Assembly (NCBI GenBank): GCA_001938995.1
Contig: MKZN01000014.1
Span: 1 to 64,000 of the forward strand
Direction: 5' to 3'
Length of the DNA stretch: 64,000 bases
Source: Bacillus pumilus
Lineage (GTDB): Bacteria > Bacillota > Bacilli > Bacillales > Bacillaceae
Numbering within the stretch: position 1 is the stretch's first letter; each line of letters starts with the position of its first letter. Positions 1 to 8,989 of the stretch are shown here, in pieces. Made by a program: the position numbers and the translations under genes. Below the pieces are notes generated by a model. The model saw only the letters and a list, made by a program, of their open reading frames with translations, ran no database searches and was not told the DNA's origin.

Positions 1-32
1 ACTTCAACCGAATAACTCACTCTTGTCCCCAT
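1..32 (-). CDS. IS3-family transposase OrfA, N-terminal fragment (runs off window)
   Basis: Reading the complement from 32 gives the start MGTRVSYSVEV, which I recognise as the beginning of a common Bacillus IS3-family OrfA helix-turn-helix protein (typically MGTRVSYPVEV). A strong ribosome binding site, GGAGGTG, lies 8 bases upstream of the ATG. Only 11 codons are visible, so completeness and activity cannot be judged. OrfA normally binds the element ends and is fused to the DDE-containing OrfB by programmed frameshifting. Confidence 0.7.
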   Translation of the reverse strand, partial: MGTRVSYSVE

Positions 33-35
33 AGA

Positions 36-99
36 AAAAACACCTCCACGTCTTATTTCGGATAACAACTATCCGTTTTCAAACTTGAAGGTGTTTTTT
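36..99 (-). promoter_or_regulatory. Leader hairpin that pairs with the transposase ribosome binding site
   Basis: A long inverted repeat pairs AAAAAACACCT (36-46) with AGGTGTTTTTT (89-99). Inside it is a second perfect 6-bp hairpin, CGGATA/TATCCG (59-75). In a minus-strand transcript entering from outside the element, the outer stem would hide the GGAGGTG of the transposase. A TTGAAA-like -35 lies within the loop, so a transcript started inside would lack the 5' arm. The pairing is seen directly; the regulatory role is inferred by analogy with other insertion sequences. Confidence 0.5.
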
Positions 100-160
100 A
101 TTTGTCTCATCTTATGGGGTCAGTCCCCCGCTGGACAGCTTTTTTTTATTTACATAACCT

Positions 161-616
161 TTATTTCACTTGGAATGTTTTCTTTTCCGTGATTTGCTTC
201 AGCCCTTCAGCTTTTCCTTTAAACGATACAACCACTTCATATGTTCCTGGCTCAACGCCATTTGACCATGTATCCTGAAAATCATACGTTTCCTTTTCCT
301 TTAATACAAAAGATTGGATGGCTTGTGTGAACATACGATCTTTGGAATAACGGTATTTCTCATTTCCATTTTTGTCATAGACAATTAATTCAAATTTTTG
401 GCTTGTGTTAAATGTAAATTCGATATCTCGATCTGATTCATTTTTCAGTGACATGTTAAATTGAACTGATTCACCTTTTTGGACAGGATCTACAGTAAGT
501 ACGACTGTCTTTTCTCCCATTTGACCGGATACCTCCTTGTCTGGTTCATCATTCTTTTGAAGACCACAAGCTGCTAAAACCAATAGAACGAGAAGAACCA
601 CTACACTTTTTTTCAT
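161..616 (-). CDS. ipi: BsuPI/Ipi-like proteinase inhibitor lipoprotein
   Basis: This 151-residue protein closely resembles the B. subtilis intracellular proteinase inhibitor Ipi across residues ~35-151 (motifs FNMSLKN, KFELIVYD, YRYSKD, FTQA, PGTYEV), and it sits next to yitT as ipi does in B. subtilis. The B. subtilis protein is cytoplasmic and about 119 residues long. Here a hydrophobic N-terminus with lipobox LAAC (Cys17) predicts a membrane-anchored lipoprotein facing outwards. A good start is supported by an upstream GGTGGA site. The BsuPI fold is an immunoglobulin-like beta sandwich. The exported location suggests an extracellular or quality-control protease target, which is inference. 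Confidence 0.85.
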   Translation of the reverse strand: MKKSVVVLLVLLVLAACGLQKNDEPDKEVSGQMGEKTVVLTVDPVQKGESVQFNMSLKNESDRDIEFTFNTSQKFELIVYDKNGNEKYRYSKDRMFTQAIQSFVLKEKETYDFQDTWSNGVEPGTYEVVVSFKGKAEGLKQITEKKTFQVK

Positions 617-629
617 CTTCTATCCACCT

Positions 630-1472
630 TTAATCCCTTCTGAAAAATCCAAGAATATTGGTTGTTTGGACAACATTCGTAAAGGCTTTTGGATCTACTT
701 CCTTTATAATTTGTTCAAGTTCATACAGCTCATACCTAGTGATGACAATGACCATCATTTCTTTTTGCTCGTTGGTAAATGCCCCTTTGGCAGGGACAGT
801 CGTAATGCCTCTCACCATTTTTCCATAAATGGCTTCTTTGATTTCATCTGCTTTCTTCGTCACAATCATCGCTGTTAGCTTCTCGTGTCTTGTATGGATG
901 GCATCAATCACTCTTGTGGTGACGTATAATGTGACAAGGGTATATAAAGCTTTCTCCCAACCTTGTAATAATCCTGCTGTAAAAATGATGATACCGTTTA
1001 AAATGAAGAAATACGTGCCAACAGGCTTATCCTTCCATTTGGCCAAAATCATCGCAATAATGTCGAGGCCCCCTGTTGATGCCCCATATTTCAAGGTCAT
1101 CCCAATTCCAAGTGCAGAAATGACACCACCAAACACAGCATTCAACAAAATATCCCCAGACACGCTCGTCTCTGGTAAAATGCCGAGGAAAATGGTCGTG
1201 AGCGCAACACTGATGATGCTATACAAAGTAAAGGAACGACCAACCTTCATCCAGCCTAAAATCCCGACTGGAATGTTTAATACGAATAATAAAATCCCTG
1301 TCGATAAATAAAATGGCGCATATTGATCCATTAAACTTGATAACAGTTGGGCGACCCCTGTAAAACCGCTCGCATACACGTCGGCTGGGATTAAGAATAA
1401 ATTCAGTCCAATCGCATTTAGTAATGCACCAATGACGACGACAATCAATTTTTTTGCTTCTCCAATGAACAT
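630..1472 (-). CDS. yitT: YitT-family membrane protein (DUF161 + DUF2179)
   Basis: 280-residue integral membrane protein with about five or six N-terminal transmembrane segments (residues ~8-190) and a cytoplasmic C-terminal DUF2179 domain (~215-275, around the GITTVPAKGAF and VITRYE motifs). This architecture is typical of the YitT/YpjC family, whose transport substrate is not established. It lies 13 bases upstream of the Ipi-like gene on the same strand and could be co-transcribed with it. The opposite-strand open frame 829-1311 is a shadow of this gene. Confidence 0.9.
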   Translation of the reverse strand: MFIGEAKKLIVVVIGALLNAIGLNLFLIPADVYASGFTGVAQLLSSLMDQYAPFYLSTGILLFVLNIPVGILGWMKVGRSFTLYSIISVALTTIFLGILPETSVSGDILLNAVFGGVISALGIGMTLKYGASTGGLDIIAMILAKWKDKPVGTYFFILNGIIIFTAGLLQGWEKALYTLVTLYVTTRVIDAIHTRHEKLTAMIVTKKADEIKEAIYGKMVRGITTVPAKGAFTNEQKEMMVIVITRYELYELEQIIKEVDPKAFTNVVQTTNILGFFRRD

Positions 1473-1613
1473 GATGTCATTCCTCCACTTACCATTCTCT
1501 CTATGGTTTTCCCTAAAATTTAGAATTTGAACACGAAAAGACGGTTTTTATGTTATAGTTAGGCTAAAAAGATGTAAAATATGGTGAATTGCATTCAGAA
1601 AGAAGGGATTTTG

Positions 1614-2471
1614 ATGACTGTTCATATCGTAGCAGACAGTGCTGCTGATCTGCCTCTTTCTTATTATGATGAACATAACACGACACTCATTCCGCTACGT
1701 GTATTACTTGGCGAGCAGGAATATGAGGATTTGCTCACGATTGATCCAAAACAAGTATTTGATGCGATGAGACAAGGCGAAAGTCCAAAAACGTCACAAG
1801 CTTCACCGAACCGAATCAAAGAAGCCTTTGTCGCTCTAGCACAAACCCATACATCCGCACTTTATGTCGCCTTTTCATCAGAGCTTTCAGGTACATACCA
1901 AACGGCTGTGATGATGGCGAACGAAGTGAAGGAAGAATATCCAGATTTCGATTTAAGAATCATCGATTCTAAATGTGCTTCACTTGGCTATGGTCTTGCC
2001 GTCAAACACGCTCAAGCACTTGCCTTTGACGGGAATACAATACAAGATATTGAAACGTCTGTAAAGCGTTTTTGTGAATCTTTACAACATATTTTTACTG
2101 TAGACGATTTATCGTATTTAGCAAGAGGCGGAAGAATCAGTAAAGCATCCGCATTTGTTGGCGGTCTCTTAAGTATTAAACCCATTTTACACGTCGAGGA
2201 TGGAAAGCTGATTCCCCTTGAAAAAATCCGTGGTCGTAAAAAGCTACTCAAGCGTATTATCGAGCTGATGAAAGAGCGCGGATCGAACTGGTCAAACCAA
2301 ACTGTTGGCATTAGTCATGGCGATGATCTAGCTCTTGCTGAAGAAATGAAACAATTGATTGAAACCGAATTTCATCCAAAAGAAATTGTGATCAATCTCA
2401 TTGGTGCAGCCGTCGGATCTCATTCAGGACCTGGAACACTTGCTATCTTTTTCTCAGGTGAGCCATCATAA
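1614..2471 (+). CDS. yitS: DegV-family fatty-acid-binding protein YitS
   Basis: 285-residue DegV-family protein. It has the usual N-terminal motif [10 protein letters not shown], the middle TSQASP segment that contacts the lipid carboxylate, and the C-terminal [13 protein letters not shown]. DegV proteins bind a fatty acid and deliver it, often as the FakB partner of the FakA kinase. An earlier in-frame start at 1581 is possible, but AGAAGGGA just before the ATG at 1614 favours the shorter form, which begins directly at the conserved MTVHIVADS. It is divergent from yitT, as expected from B. subtilis. Confidence 0.93.
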   Translation: MTVHIVADSAADLPLSYYDEHNTTLIPLRVLLGEQEYEDLLTIDPKQVFDAMRQGESPKTSQASPNRIKEAFVALAQTHTSALYVAFSSELSGTYQTAVMMANEVKEEYPDFDLRIIDSKCASLGYGLAVKHAQALAFDGNTIQDIETSVKRFCESLQHIFTVDDLSYLARGGRISKASAFVGGLLSIKPILHVEDGKLIPLEKIRGRKKLLKRIIELMKERGSNWSNQTVGISHGDDLALAEEMKQLIETEFHPKEIVINLIGAAVGSHSGPGTLAIFFSGEPS

Positions 2472-2512
2472 AAAGCACCCTTCCTGTTCATGTGAGAGGA
2501 AGGGTGCTTTTT
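2471..2512. terminator. Bidirectional terminator between yitS and the chemoreceptor gene
   Basis: A perfect 15-bp stem (AAAAGCACCCTTCCT at 2471-2485 with its complement at 2497-2511) is flanked by A and T runs on either side. It serves yitS on the plus strand and the convergent chemoreceptor gene on the minus strand. Confidence 0.9.
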
Positions 2513-4162
2513 TTATGATAGTTTAAATCGATTGACTGTCTCATTTAACCTAGCTGTCATATTCATCAATTCTTCTACTTGTTTGTTCATTTGATCAAAT
2601 GACTGGAGTTGTTCATTTGCAGATGCGGAAATTTCTTCGCTGCCTGCGGCTGTTTCTTCTACAACAGCACTAATATTTTCGATCGAGCGTAGCACTTCTC
2701 CTCCAAGCTCTGTCGATTGATTAATTTGTTCATTTAACAGTGCCATCTCTTCTTTAATGTGCTGTGCTTTTGTTTCGATGCCTTCAAAGGAGTGTGAAGT
2801 TTTGTCCATAGCTTCTTGCTGATGAAGAGATAATTTCACCCCTTCTTGTACAGTCTGACTGATGGACTGAATGCCTGTTTCGATGTGCCCTACCATGTCA
2901 AAGATTTGTCTTGTGGCATTAGAAGATTCATCTGCTAATTTACGGATTTCATCTGCAACTACGGCAAAGCCTTTCCCGGCTTCTCCTGCTCTTGCCGCTT
3001 CTATGGCGGCATTTAGTGAGAGTAGGTTTGTTTGATCGGCAATGTCAGACACCGTTTTGGCCATGGCTGAGATTTCACTTGCATATTGGGTAAATTCTCC
3101 CGCCGACTGTTCGATTTTTTTTGTTGCATGTGTATTTTTCTCAATTGCCGCTTTTGTTTCTGTTAACGTGTGTTTTCCGCTATTTACTGCCCCAATGGTC
3201 TCTTCTGTGCTTTGAATGACGGTCTGTGATCTATCGGAATTTTTTCGACCGTGCTGATCCATTTTTTCAATCAAGCCGACACCATGCTGAAGATCCTCTG
3301 AGATTGCTTGTGAACCATTTGCCATTTCGTCTGTTGATACAGACACTTGATTGGCAGATTCCATTAGCTTTTTGTTTTCATCGTCTAATTGAATCGAGAA
3401 TCTCTCCACTTGACTTGACACATTGCCAATTTCTTGTATAAGACTGATCAGTTGATCTGTCATTTGATCGAACGATTCATTCAAACCGCCAATCTCATCT
3501 TTACGCTGCACGCTCATACGTTCAACAGCTAGGTTTCCTTCTGCGATCTGTTTTGCTCGATATGATAAGGATTGAATTGGCTTTACAATCGATCTTGTTA
3601 GACCAATGTTCAAGAAAAATGCGATCACAATGAGCGTCAAGGCTGCGACTAGTGCACTTGTGATGACCCACTGTACACTTGCTGCTGCTTCTTCTTGATT
3701 TCGTTCATACGCATCTTGTGCTCTTTTGTTCATCGTATGCACGTCGTTTAGGACACCATCAATTCTTGCTGCCACACGTCTAGCATCAGCTGCGTTTTTT
3801 TCACCAATGGCACTGTTGGCTTCTTTAATCCACGTGTCCAACTTCGTGTTTAATCTCGTTAATGCGTCTTTGTTCAAATTCCCAGCATTCTTATTTAATG
3901 TTTGTAGTTGTTTTTTCGCCGTAGATATATGACTTTGAACAACTTCTAGTTGTTCTTCTGACAGTGTCATCGAATAATTGGTCATGGCTTGTTCAACACT
4001 TTCAAAGCTGGCTTTTGTTTTTTGAACGTTTAGTAAGGTTTGAACCTCTGTTTCATTGGATGATTGAATCTTTGTCATACTGATAATAATAAAAGCGATG
4101 ACAGCAACTGCTAAAAGAAGTGAGATGAGAGAATTGAGTAAAATCTTCGATCGTAAACTCAT
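2513..4162 (-). CDS. Methyl-accepting chemotaxis protein with four-helix-bundle sensor
   Basis: 549-residue transducer. One transmembrane helix at ~9-31 is followed by an outer helical sensor of ~130 residues (four-helix-bundle type, charged and rich in Lys and Asn), a second membrane helix near 165-190, a HAMP domain (~190-243) and a long cytoplasmic coiled coil. The coiled coil carries the signalling hairpin around NLLSLNAAIEAARAGE and GFAVVADEIRKLA. Its start overlaps the stop of the upstream BMP-family lipoprotein by 4 bases, so the two are translationally coupled. The sensor looks too small to be a dCache domain, so the lipoprotein may supply ligand recognition (inference). Confidence 0.92.
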   Translation of the reverse strand: MSLRSKILLNSLISLLLAVAVIAFIIISMTKIQSSNETEVQTLLNVQKTKASFESVEQAMTNYSMTLSEEQLEVVQSHISTAKKQLQTLNKNAGNLNKDALTRLNTKLDTWIKEANSAIGEKNAADARRVAARIDGVLNDVHTMNKRAQDAYERNQEEAAASVQWVITSALVAALTLIVIAFFLNIGLTRSIVKPIQSLSYRAKQIAEGNLAVERMSVQRKDEIGGLNESFDQMTDQLISLIQEIGNVSSQVERFSIQLDDENKKLMESANQVSVSTDEMANGSQAISEDLQHGVGLIEKMDQHGRKNSDRSQTVIQSTEETIGAVNSGKHTLTETKAAIEKNTHATKKIEQSAGEFTQYASEISAMAKTVSDIADQTNLLSLNAAIEAARAGEAGKGFAVVADEIRKLADESSNATRQIFDMVGHIETGIQSISQTVQEGVKLSLHQQEAMDKTSHSFEGIETKAQHIKEEMALLNEQINQSTELGGEVLRSIENISAVVEETAAGSEEISASANEQLQSFDQMNKQVEELMNMTARLNETVNRFKLS

Positions 4163-5136
4163 GATGCCGCCTCCTCTTCATCCAGAAGCGTCTGCTTCAG
4201 TTCATTTAATTTTTCAGTCAATGGTTCTGTGTTTTTCAATACTCTGATTCTAGCCATATCTAGTCCGTTATTGCTTAAATCATAGACAACATGACCGCTC
4301 TTAATTTTGTTGTTTTTCACCAACTGTTCGCTGAATTGATAAACCACTTCGTCTACTTTTTTAACCATAGAAGAAATGACAGCTTTTTCTGCTGTAAAAT
4401 ACTGATCACTATCCACACCGATCGCATATTTCCGTTCAGCTTGTGCTTGTTTTAGTACACCGACACCCGTATAGCCTGCTGCTGCATACAAAACGTCTGC
4501 TTTCTTTTTGATCATTTCTTTGGCGATGGTCCCGCCCTTGCCTGCATCATTAAATGTACCTGCATAGGTCGTTAAAATGATGATTTTCGGATTGATTGAT
4601 TTTGCCCCTTTTGAAAATCCTTTTTCAAATCGGTGGATGACATCTGCGTCAACTCCGCCAACAAAACCAATGACATCACTTTTTGTCGTCATGGCAGCAA
4701 GTGCGCCCGCTAAATAGCTTCCTTGTTCTTCTTTAAATGTAACGGACGTCACATTTTTCACCTCAGAAGCAGCATCAATCAGTAAGAATTGTTTCTTTGG
4801 GTACTTTTTGGCTACCTTTTCTAAGTCCTCTTGCATGCTAAAACCTACACCGATGATGAGGTCATTGCCATCCTTTACGAGCTCTGTCAGTCCTTTTTCA
4901 TATGTATCGGTTTCCGCTATTTCTCTATAATCAAATTCAATGCCAAGCCCTTCACGTGCTTTTTTTAATCCTTTAAATGATGAATCATTAAATGATTGAT
5001 CACCAAGACCGTCTTCAGTCAGCATGACACCTATTCGCGTCACATTTGACTTCCCAGGTCCTTCTTGTTGATTGCTACATGAGGCAAGCACCATCAGTAT
5101 GGCTGCCATCAGAAGAAATGAGATCTTCACTTTCAT
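4159..5136 (-). CDS. BMP-family (BmpA/Med-like) substrate-binding lipoprotein
   Basis: 325-residue lipoprotein of the BMP family (purine nucleoside-binding proteins such as TmpC, and the B. subtilis Med protein). It has a lipobox ending LASC (Cys20), then family motifs GLGDQSFNDSSF, LIIGVGF and GFVGGVDAD. The start at 5136 is chosen over 5160 because AAAGGAGAG precedes it at proper spacing and it begins the signal peptide MKVKIS. No ABC ATPase or permease lies next to it. Instead it overlaps a chemoreceptor gene, which suggests a sensing rather than an import role. Confidence 0.85.
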   Translation of the reverse strand: MKVKISFLLMAAILMVLASCSNQQEGPGKSNVTRIGVMLTEDGLGDQSFNDSSFKGLKKAREGLGIEFDYREIAETDTYEKGLTELVKDGNDLIIGVGFSMQEDLEKVAKKYPKKQFLLIDAASEVKNVTSVTFKEEQGSYLAGALAAMTTKSDVIGFVGGVDADVIHRFEKGFSKGAKSINPKIIILTTYAGTFNDAGKGGTIAKEMIKKKADVLYAAAGYTGVGVLKQAQAERKYAIGVDSDQYFTAEKAVISSMVKKVDEVVYQFSEQLVKNNKIKSGHVVYDLSNNGLDMARIRVLKNTEPLTEKLNELKQTLLDEEEAAS

Positions 5137-5275
5137 CCAAAAACACTCTCCTTTTATCATTCTTACTCCCTTTTTATCGGATTAAGAGACATTGTTTGAA
5201 TGACAAAAGAATCCTTTTTAGCTTTTTTTAGTACTTTTTTCACTTAAAAATCCCATTATTTAATAAAAAAATTAA

Positions 5276-5301
5276 AAAAAGTGAGCGTATGCTCACTTTT
5301 T
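5276..5301 (-). terminator. Terminator of cvfB
   Basis: Stem AAAAAGTGAGC / GCTCACTTTTT with a 4-base loop. It overlaps the cvfB stop codon and has a T-run in the minus direction. Confidence 0.85.
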
Positions 5302-6141
5302 CTCATATGTCCAACCTTCTTCTTGATAAACCTGTTGATGTTTCATTAGATGACCTAGTGCTCGTTTAAAAGCCGCCTTACTCATTTGAAATCTTTCACG
5401 AATATCTTCTGGATCACTTTTGTCCGAGAAAGGCATTGCACCATTCCGATTTCTCATATAGGTCAAGATCTCTTCTGCATCAACAGTTAAAGCTTCCTGC
5501 TTTCTAGGAAGGAGGGAGACGTTGACAGTGCCATCTTCTTTCACCGCAATCACGCGGCCTGTGACTGTCGATCCTAGTCGTGGTTCTTCTTTTCGTTCTG
5601 AACGGTGGATAAATCCTCTCACTCCTGTATCTGTCAGCATAAAGGAGCCTGTGGCGATTAAACGGTAAATCGTCCCTGTGATTTCTTTGTTCATTAAGGT
5701 ATCTGGCGCTTCTGTAAACAATTCGCTGATGACGTCTTCTGGGGCTGGCTTTGCGAACATTCTTCCGTAGCTTGTGACTTTCAGCATACAGTATAGTTTG
5801 TCCCCTTTTGCCGGCCATGCTTCCTCAAAAGGCGGGAGGTGTTCTGTTGCGACAAGGGCATCTTTTGACAAACCAACATTGACAAACGCACCCATGTCCT
5901 CCACGACATCCACGACTTCTACCCAGCCGTAAGTATCAGCATTGATCACTGGCATTTTCATCGTAGCTGCCAGTCTTTCCTCATGATCTACATATAAGTA
6001 GACTTCGACTTCATCTCGGTCATCAAGATCCTCTGTTATCTCACTGCGGTGTAAGAGGACCGAATCCTCACCGTCTGTCAAAAAATAGCCATATTCCATC
6101 TCTTTATCTATTTGCAAGGTCAGTTGCTCACCTGGTCTCAT
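5293..6141 (-). CDS. cvfB: CvfB/YitL S1-domain RNA-binding protein
   Basis: 282-residue CvfB-family protein (B. subtilis YitL). It carries consecutive S1-like OB domains (~1-65, ~66-140 around DMGAFVNVGLSKDALV, and ~145-215 around GSFMLTDTGVRGFIH) and a C-terminal winged-helix domain (~225-282). In Staphylococcus CvfB binds RNA and affects virulence gene expression. The length and domain order match the family. It is a single gene, divergent from yitK across a 237-base gap, with its own terminator overlapping the stop. Confidence 0.92.
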   Translation of the reverse strand: MRPGEQLTLQIDKEMEYGYFLTDGEDSVLLHRSEITEDLDDRDEVEVYLYVDHEERLAATMKMPVINADTYGWVEVVDVVEDMGAFVNVGLSKDALVATEHLPPFEEAWPAKGDKLYCMLKVTSYGRMFAKPAPEDVISELFTEAPDTLMNKEITGTIYRLIATGSFMLTDTGVRGFIHRSERKEEPRLGSTVTGRVIAVKEDGTVNVSLLPRKQEALTVDAEEILTYMRNRNGAMPFSDKSDPEDIRERFQMSKAAFKRALGHLMKHQQVYQEEGWTYEKK

Positions 6142-6378
6142 GTTCTCTTCCTTCCTATCTGCCCATAAAAGGGCGTTCGTTCATCTTTTGATTTCACTTT
6201 ATTCTACTATACTTCTTTGCACATGAACATCACTAGTTCTGTTAGCTAAACTAGACAAACGACAGATGATTTATACAGCAAGAGCTAGAACTCTTTGTTT
6301 GGTCATTCGCTAAGGTTTCTTCTTCCCCTAGTTGCATGGTAAGATAGACGCAATATCTATACTTGGAGGTCATGTAAC

Positions 6379-6870
6379 ATGGCAAAAGAAAGTTCATTTG
6401 ATATCGTATCAAAGGTTGAATTCCCTGAAGTGCAAAACGCCATTCAAACAGCATTAAAAGAAATTAAAAACCGTTTCGATTTCAAAGGAAGTAAAAGTGA
6501 TATCTCACTAGAAAAAGAAGAGCTTGTTCTCATCTCTGACGATGATTTTAAGCTAGAACAATTAAAAGATGTGCTTGTGTCCAAGCTCATTAAACGAAAT
6601 GTACCGACAAAAAACATCGACTATGGTAAAACCGAGCATGCCCTTGGCGGAACTGTACGCCAGCGGGCCAAGCTGATTAGTGGCATTGATAAAGACAATG
6701 CAAAAAAGATCAATGCACTAATTAAGCAATCTGGCATTAAAGTGAAGTCTCAATTTCAAGATGATCAAGTGCGTGTGACAGGGAAAAATAAAGACGATCT
6801 ACAAGTAGTTATTTCACTCATGCGCAAAGAAGATTTGCCGATTGATGTCCAATTTATAAATTTTCGATAA
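6379..6870 (+). CDS. yitK: YajQ-family nucleotide-binding protein YitK
   Basis: 163-residue YajQ/UPF0234 protein, full length for the family, with characteristic [25 protein letters not shown] and [12 protein letters not shown] motifs. The fold is two ferredoxin-like domains. Family members elsewhere bind nucleotides or tRNA, and one binds cyclic di-GMP; the role in Bacillus is unknown. TTGGAGGTCATG supplies the ribosome binding site before the start. It lies just upstream of the SAM-riboswitch leader of yitJ but ends before that leader's own promoter. Confidence 0.93.
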   Translation: MAKESSFDIVSKVEFPEVQNAIQTALKEIKNRFDFKGSKSDISLEKEELVLISDDDFKLEQLKDVLVSKLIKRNVPTKNIDYGKTEHALGGTVRQRAKLISGIDKDNAKKINALIKQSGIKVKSQFQDDQVRVTGKNKDDLQVVISLMRKEDLPIDVQFINFR

Positions 6871-6885
6871 ATTTCAAATTTTCCA

Positions 6886-6914
6886 TTGATTATTTTCAGT
6901 TTTTTCGTTACAGT
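6886..6914 (+). promoter_or_regulatory. SigA promoter of the yitJ transcription unit
   Basis: TTGATT (6886-6891), 17-base spacer, TACAGT (6909-6914). It lies about 40 bases before the first paired region of the SAM riboswitch, the right distance for a riboswitch leader transcript. Confidence 0.6.
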
Positions 6915-6953
6915 TGATGGAAGTTCAATTCACTGACATTTTCATATCGCTTT

Positions 6954-7121
6954 CTTATCAAGAGAGGCAGAGGGACTGGCCCTGTGAAGCCTCAGCAACC
7001 GGTGTAATAGAAATTACTTTCTATGACCAAGGTGCTAAATCCAGCAAGCAACTGCTTGGAAGATAAGAAGAAGAATTACGATACATCCAAAAAGTCTTCT
7101 TCTTATCAGAAGGCTTTTTTT
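6954..7121 (+). ncRNA. SAM-I (S-box) riboswitch with intrinsic terminator
   Basis: The classic S-box core is present. The P1 arm CTTATC (6954-6959) pairs with GATAAG near 7062-7067. Inside are GAGGCAGAGGGACTGGCCC, the conserved TGAAGCCTCAGCAACCGG stretch and AAGGTGCTAAATCCAGCAAG. An intrinsic terminator follows (stem AAAAGTCTTC/GAAGGCTTTT, 7089-7121, then T-run). By family knowledge, S-adenosylmethionine binding stabilises the aptamer and terminates transcription before yitJ. Confidence 0.97.
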
Positions 7122-7147
7122 GTTACATAGAAATAAGGAGGAGACCA

Positions 7148-8989
7148 ATGGGCCTATTACAAGATTTAGAAAAACGCATCCTGATCGCTGATGGAGCAAT
7201 GGGAACACTATTATACTCTTATGGAATTGACCGCTGTTTTGAGGAATTAAATTTATCAAAGGAAGAGGATGTCAAAAGGGTGCATGAGGCGTATGTGCAG
7301 GCAGGAGCCGATATCATTCAAACCAACACATACGGAGCGAATTATATTAAACTATCTCGCTACGGCTTGGAAGAAGAAACGAAGCGCATCAATACAAAAG
7401 CTGTGCAAATTGCCAAAGCAGCCGCAGGTTCTGCTTATGTCCTCGGTACAATTGGTGGGATTCGTACGTTTAACAAAAATGCCTACTCCATAGAAGAAAT
7501 TAAACGAAGCTTTAGAGAACAGCTGTATCTTCTATTAAATGAACAGCCTGATGGTTTATTGCTTGAAACCTATTATGATCTTGAAGAAGCAAAGGCGGTT
7601 CTCCAGATTGCACGGAAAGAAACAACACTTCCTATTGTCATGAACGTATCCATGCATGAGCAAGGGGTCTTGCAGGACGGAACGCCGCTGAAAGACGGTT
7701 TAGCAGAATTAGCTTCTATCGGTGCAGATGTCGTTGGTATTAACTGTCGACTTGGTCCCTATCATATGATTCAGGCACTCGAAAGCGTACCGATTTTGGA
7801 AAATTCCTATTTATCTGTCTATCCTAACAGTAGCCTTCCATCTCTTGAAGAAGGCAGGCTTGTCTATGATACTGATAATGATTATTTCAGAAAGAGTGCG
7901 CTAGAGTTTAGGAATCAAGGGGCAAGATTGATCGGCGGCTGCTGCGGAACGACACCTCAGCATATTCAAGCAATGGCTGAAGCTGTTAAAGATTTAGCAC
8001 CCATCACCGAAAAAGAAGTCAAAATATTGAAAGAGGAAATCATCTCTATTCAAGATCAGCGAACAGAACCAGGACTAGACGAGCTGGCTATCAAAAAACG
8101 ATCGATCATCGTCGAACTGGACCCGCCGAAGAAGCTGAATTTTGAAAAGTTTCTTGTGGCTGCGAACGAATTAAAGAATGCTGGTATCGACGCCCTAACG
8201 TTAGCTGATAATTCTCTTGCCACACCTCGCATTAGCAATGTGGCATGCGGCGCTTTACTCAAACAGCAACTCGACATGCGTTCACTTGTTCATATTACAT
8301 GTCGAGATCGTAATTTAATTGGACTACAATCTCATTTGATGGGACTGGATACACTCGGTTTAACCGACATTTTAGCGATTACAGGCGATCCGTCTAAAAT
8401 TGGAGACTTCCCTGGCGCAACGTCTGTTTATGATTTAACATCTTTTGATCTCATCCGTTTGATCAAACAATTTAATGAAGGACTCTCTTTTTCAGGGAAA
8501 CCTCTTGGGAAAAAGACCAATTTCTCTGTGGCAGGAGCGTTTAATCCAAATGTTCGCCATATTGATAAAGCCGTGAAACGACTTGAGAAAAAAATAGAGT
8601 ATGGGGCTGATTACTTCGTTTCACAGCCTGTTTATTCAGAGGAACAGCTTGTGAAAATTCATGAAGAAAGTCGCCATTTGGATAAACCGATTTATATCGG
8701 AATTATGCCTTTAACAAGCAGTCGAAATGCAGAATTTATCCACCATGAAATCCCGGGCATCAAGCTATCTGATTCCATCCGTGACATCATGGCCAAGGCC
8801 GGCGAAGATAAGGAAAAGCAGCGAGCAGAAGGATTGGCTATTGCCCGCTCTTTATTGGATACAGCCTGTGAACTGTTTCATGGCATTTATTTAATTACCC
8901 CTTTCCTTCGATCAGATTTAACAGCAGAATTGACAACTTACATCCACCAGAAAGAAAAGGAGCCAAACATCCATGTCAACTCTCAATGA
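7148..8989 (+). CDS. yitJ: Bifunctional homocysteine S-methyltransferase / methylenetetrahydrofolate reductase
   Basis: 613-residue YitJ-type fusion. The N-terminal homocysteine methyltransferase domain (~1-290) contains the zinc-ligand motifs INCR and GGCCGT. The C-terminal MTHFR-type flavoprotein barrel (~325-600) contains [15 protein letters not shown] and ITGDPSK. The enzyme family links 5,10-methylene-THF reduction to methionine synthesis. AAGGAGGAG precedes the start. A SAM riboswitch controls it. Its last 17 bases overlap the start of the metH remnant, showing that the two were once coupled. Confidence 0.95.
   Translation: MGLLQDLEKRILIADGAMGTLLYSYGIDRCFEELNLSKEEDVKRVHEAYVQAGADIIQTNTYGANYIKLSRYGLEEETKRINTKAVQIAKAAAGSAYVLGTIGGIRTFNKNAYSIEEIKRSFREQLYLLLNEQPDGLLLETYYDLEEAKAVLQIARKETTLPIVMNVSMHEQGVLQDGTPLKDGLAELASIGADVVGINCRLGPYHMIQALESVPILENSYLSVYPNSSLPSLEEGRLVYDTDNDYFRKSALEFRNQGARLIGGCCGTTPQHIQAMAEAVKDLAPITEKEVKILKEEIISIQDQRTEPGLDELAIKKRSIIVELDPPKKLNFEKFLVAANELKNAGIDALTLADNSLATPRISNVACGALLKQQLDMRSLVHITCRDRNLIGLQSHLMGLDTLGLTDILAITGDPSKIGDFPGATSVYDLTSFDLIRLIKQFNEGLSFSGKPLGKKTNFSVAGAFNPNVRHIDKAVKRLEKKIEYGADYFVSQPVYSEEQLVKIHEESRHLDKPIYIGIMPLTSSRNAEFIHHEIPGIKLSDSIRDIMAKAGEDKEKQRAEGLAIARSLLDTACELFHGIYLITPFLRSDLTAELTTYIHQKEKEPNIHVNSQ

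Larger units (their letters stand above)
1..137 (-). mobile_element. Left end of an IS3-family insertion sequence (partial)
   Basis: The first 137 bases look like the 5' end of an IS3-type element read on the minus strand. An end sequence beginning TGTCCAGC, then a G-run and ACTGACCCC, resembles an IS3-type terminal repeat and would put the boundary at 137. It is followed inward by a leader and a transposase start. The other end and any target duplication lie outside the window, so the boundary is inferred from one terminus only. Confidence 0.7.

Noticed and set aside
829..1311. 160-codon plus-strand open frame
   Set aside because: Antisense shadow of yitT, with no ribosome binding site and no recognisable protein.
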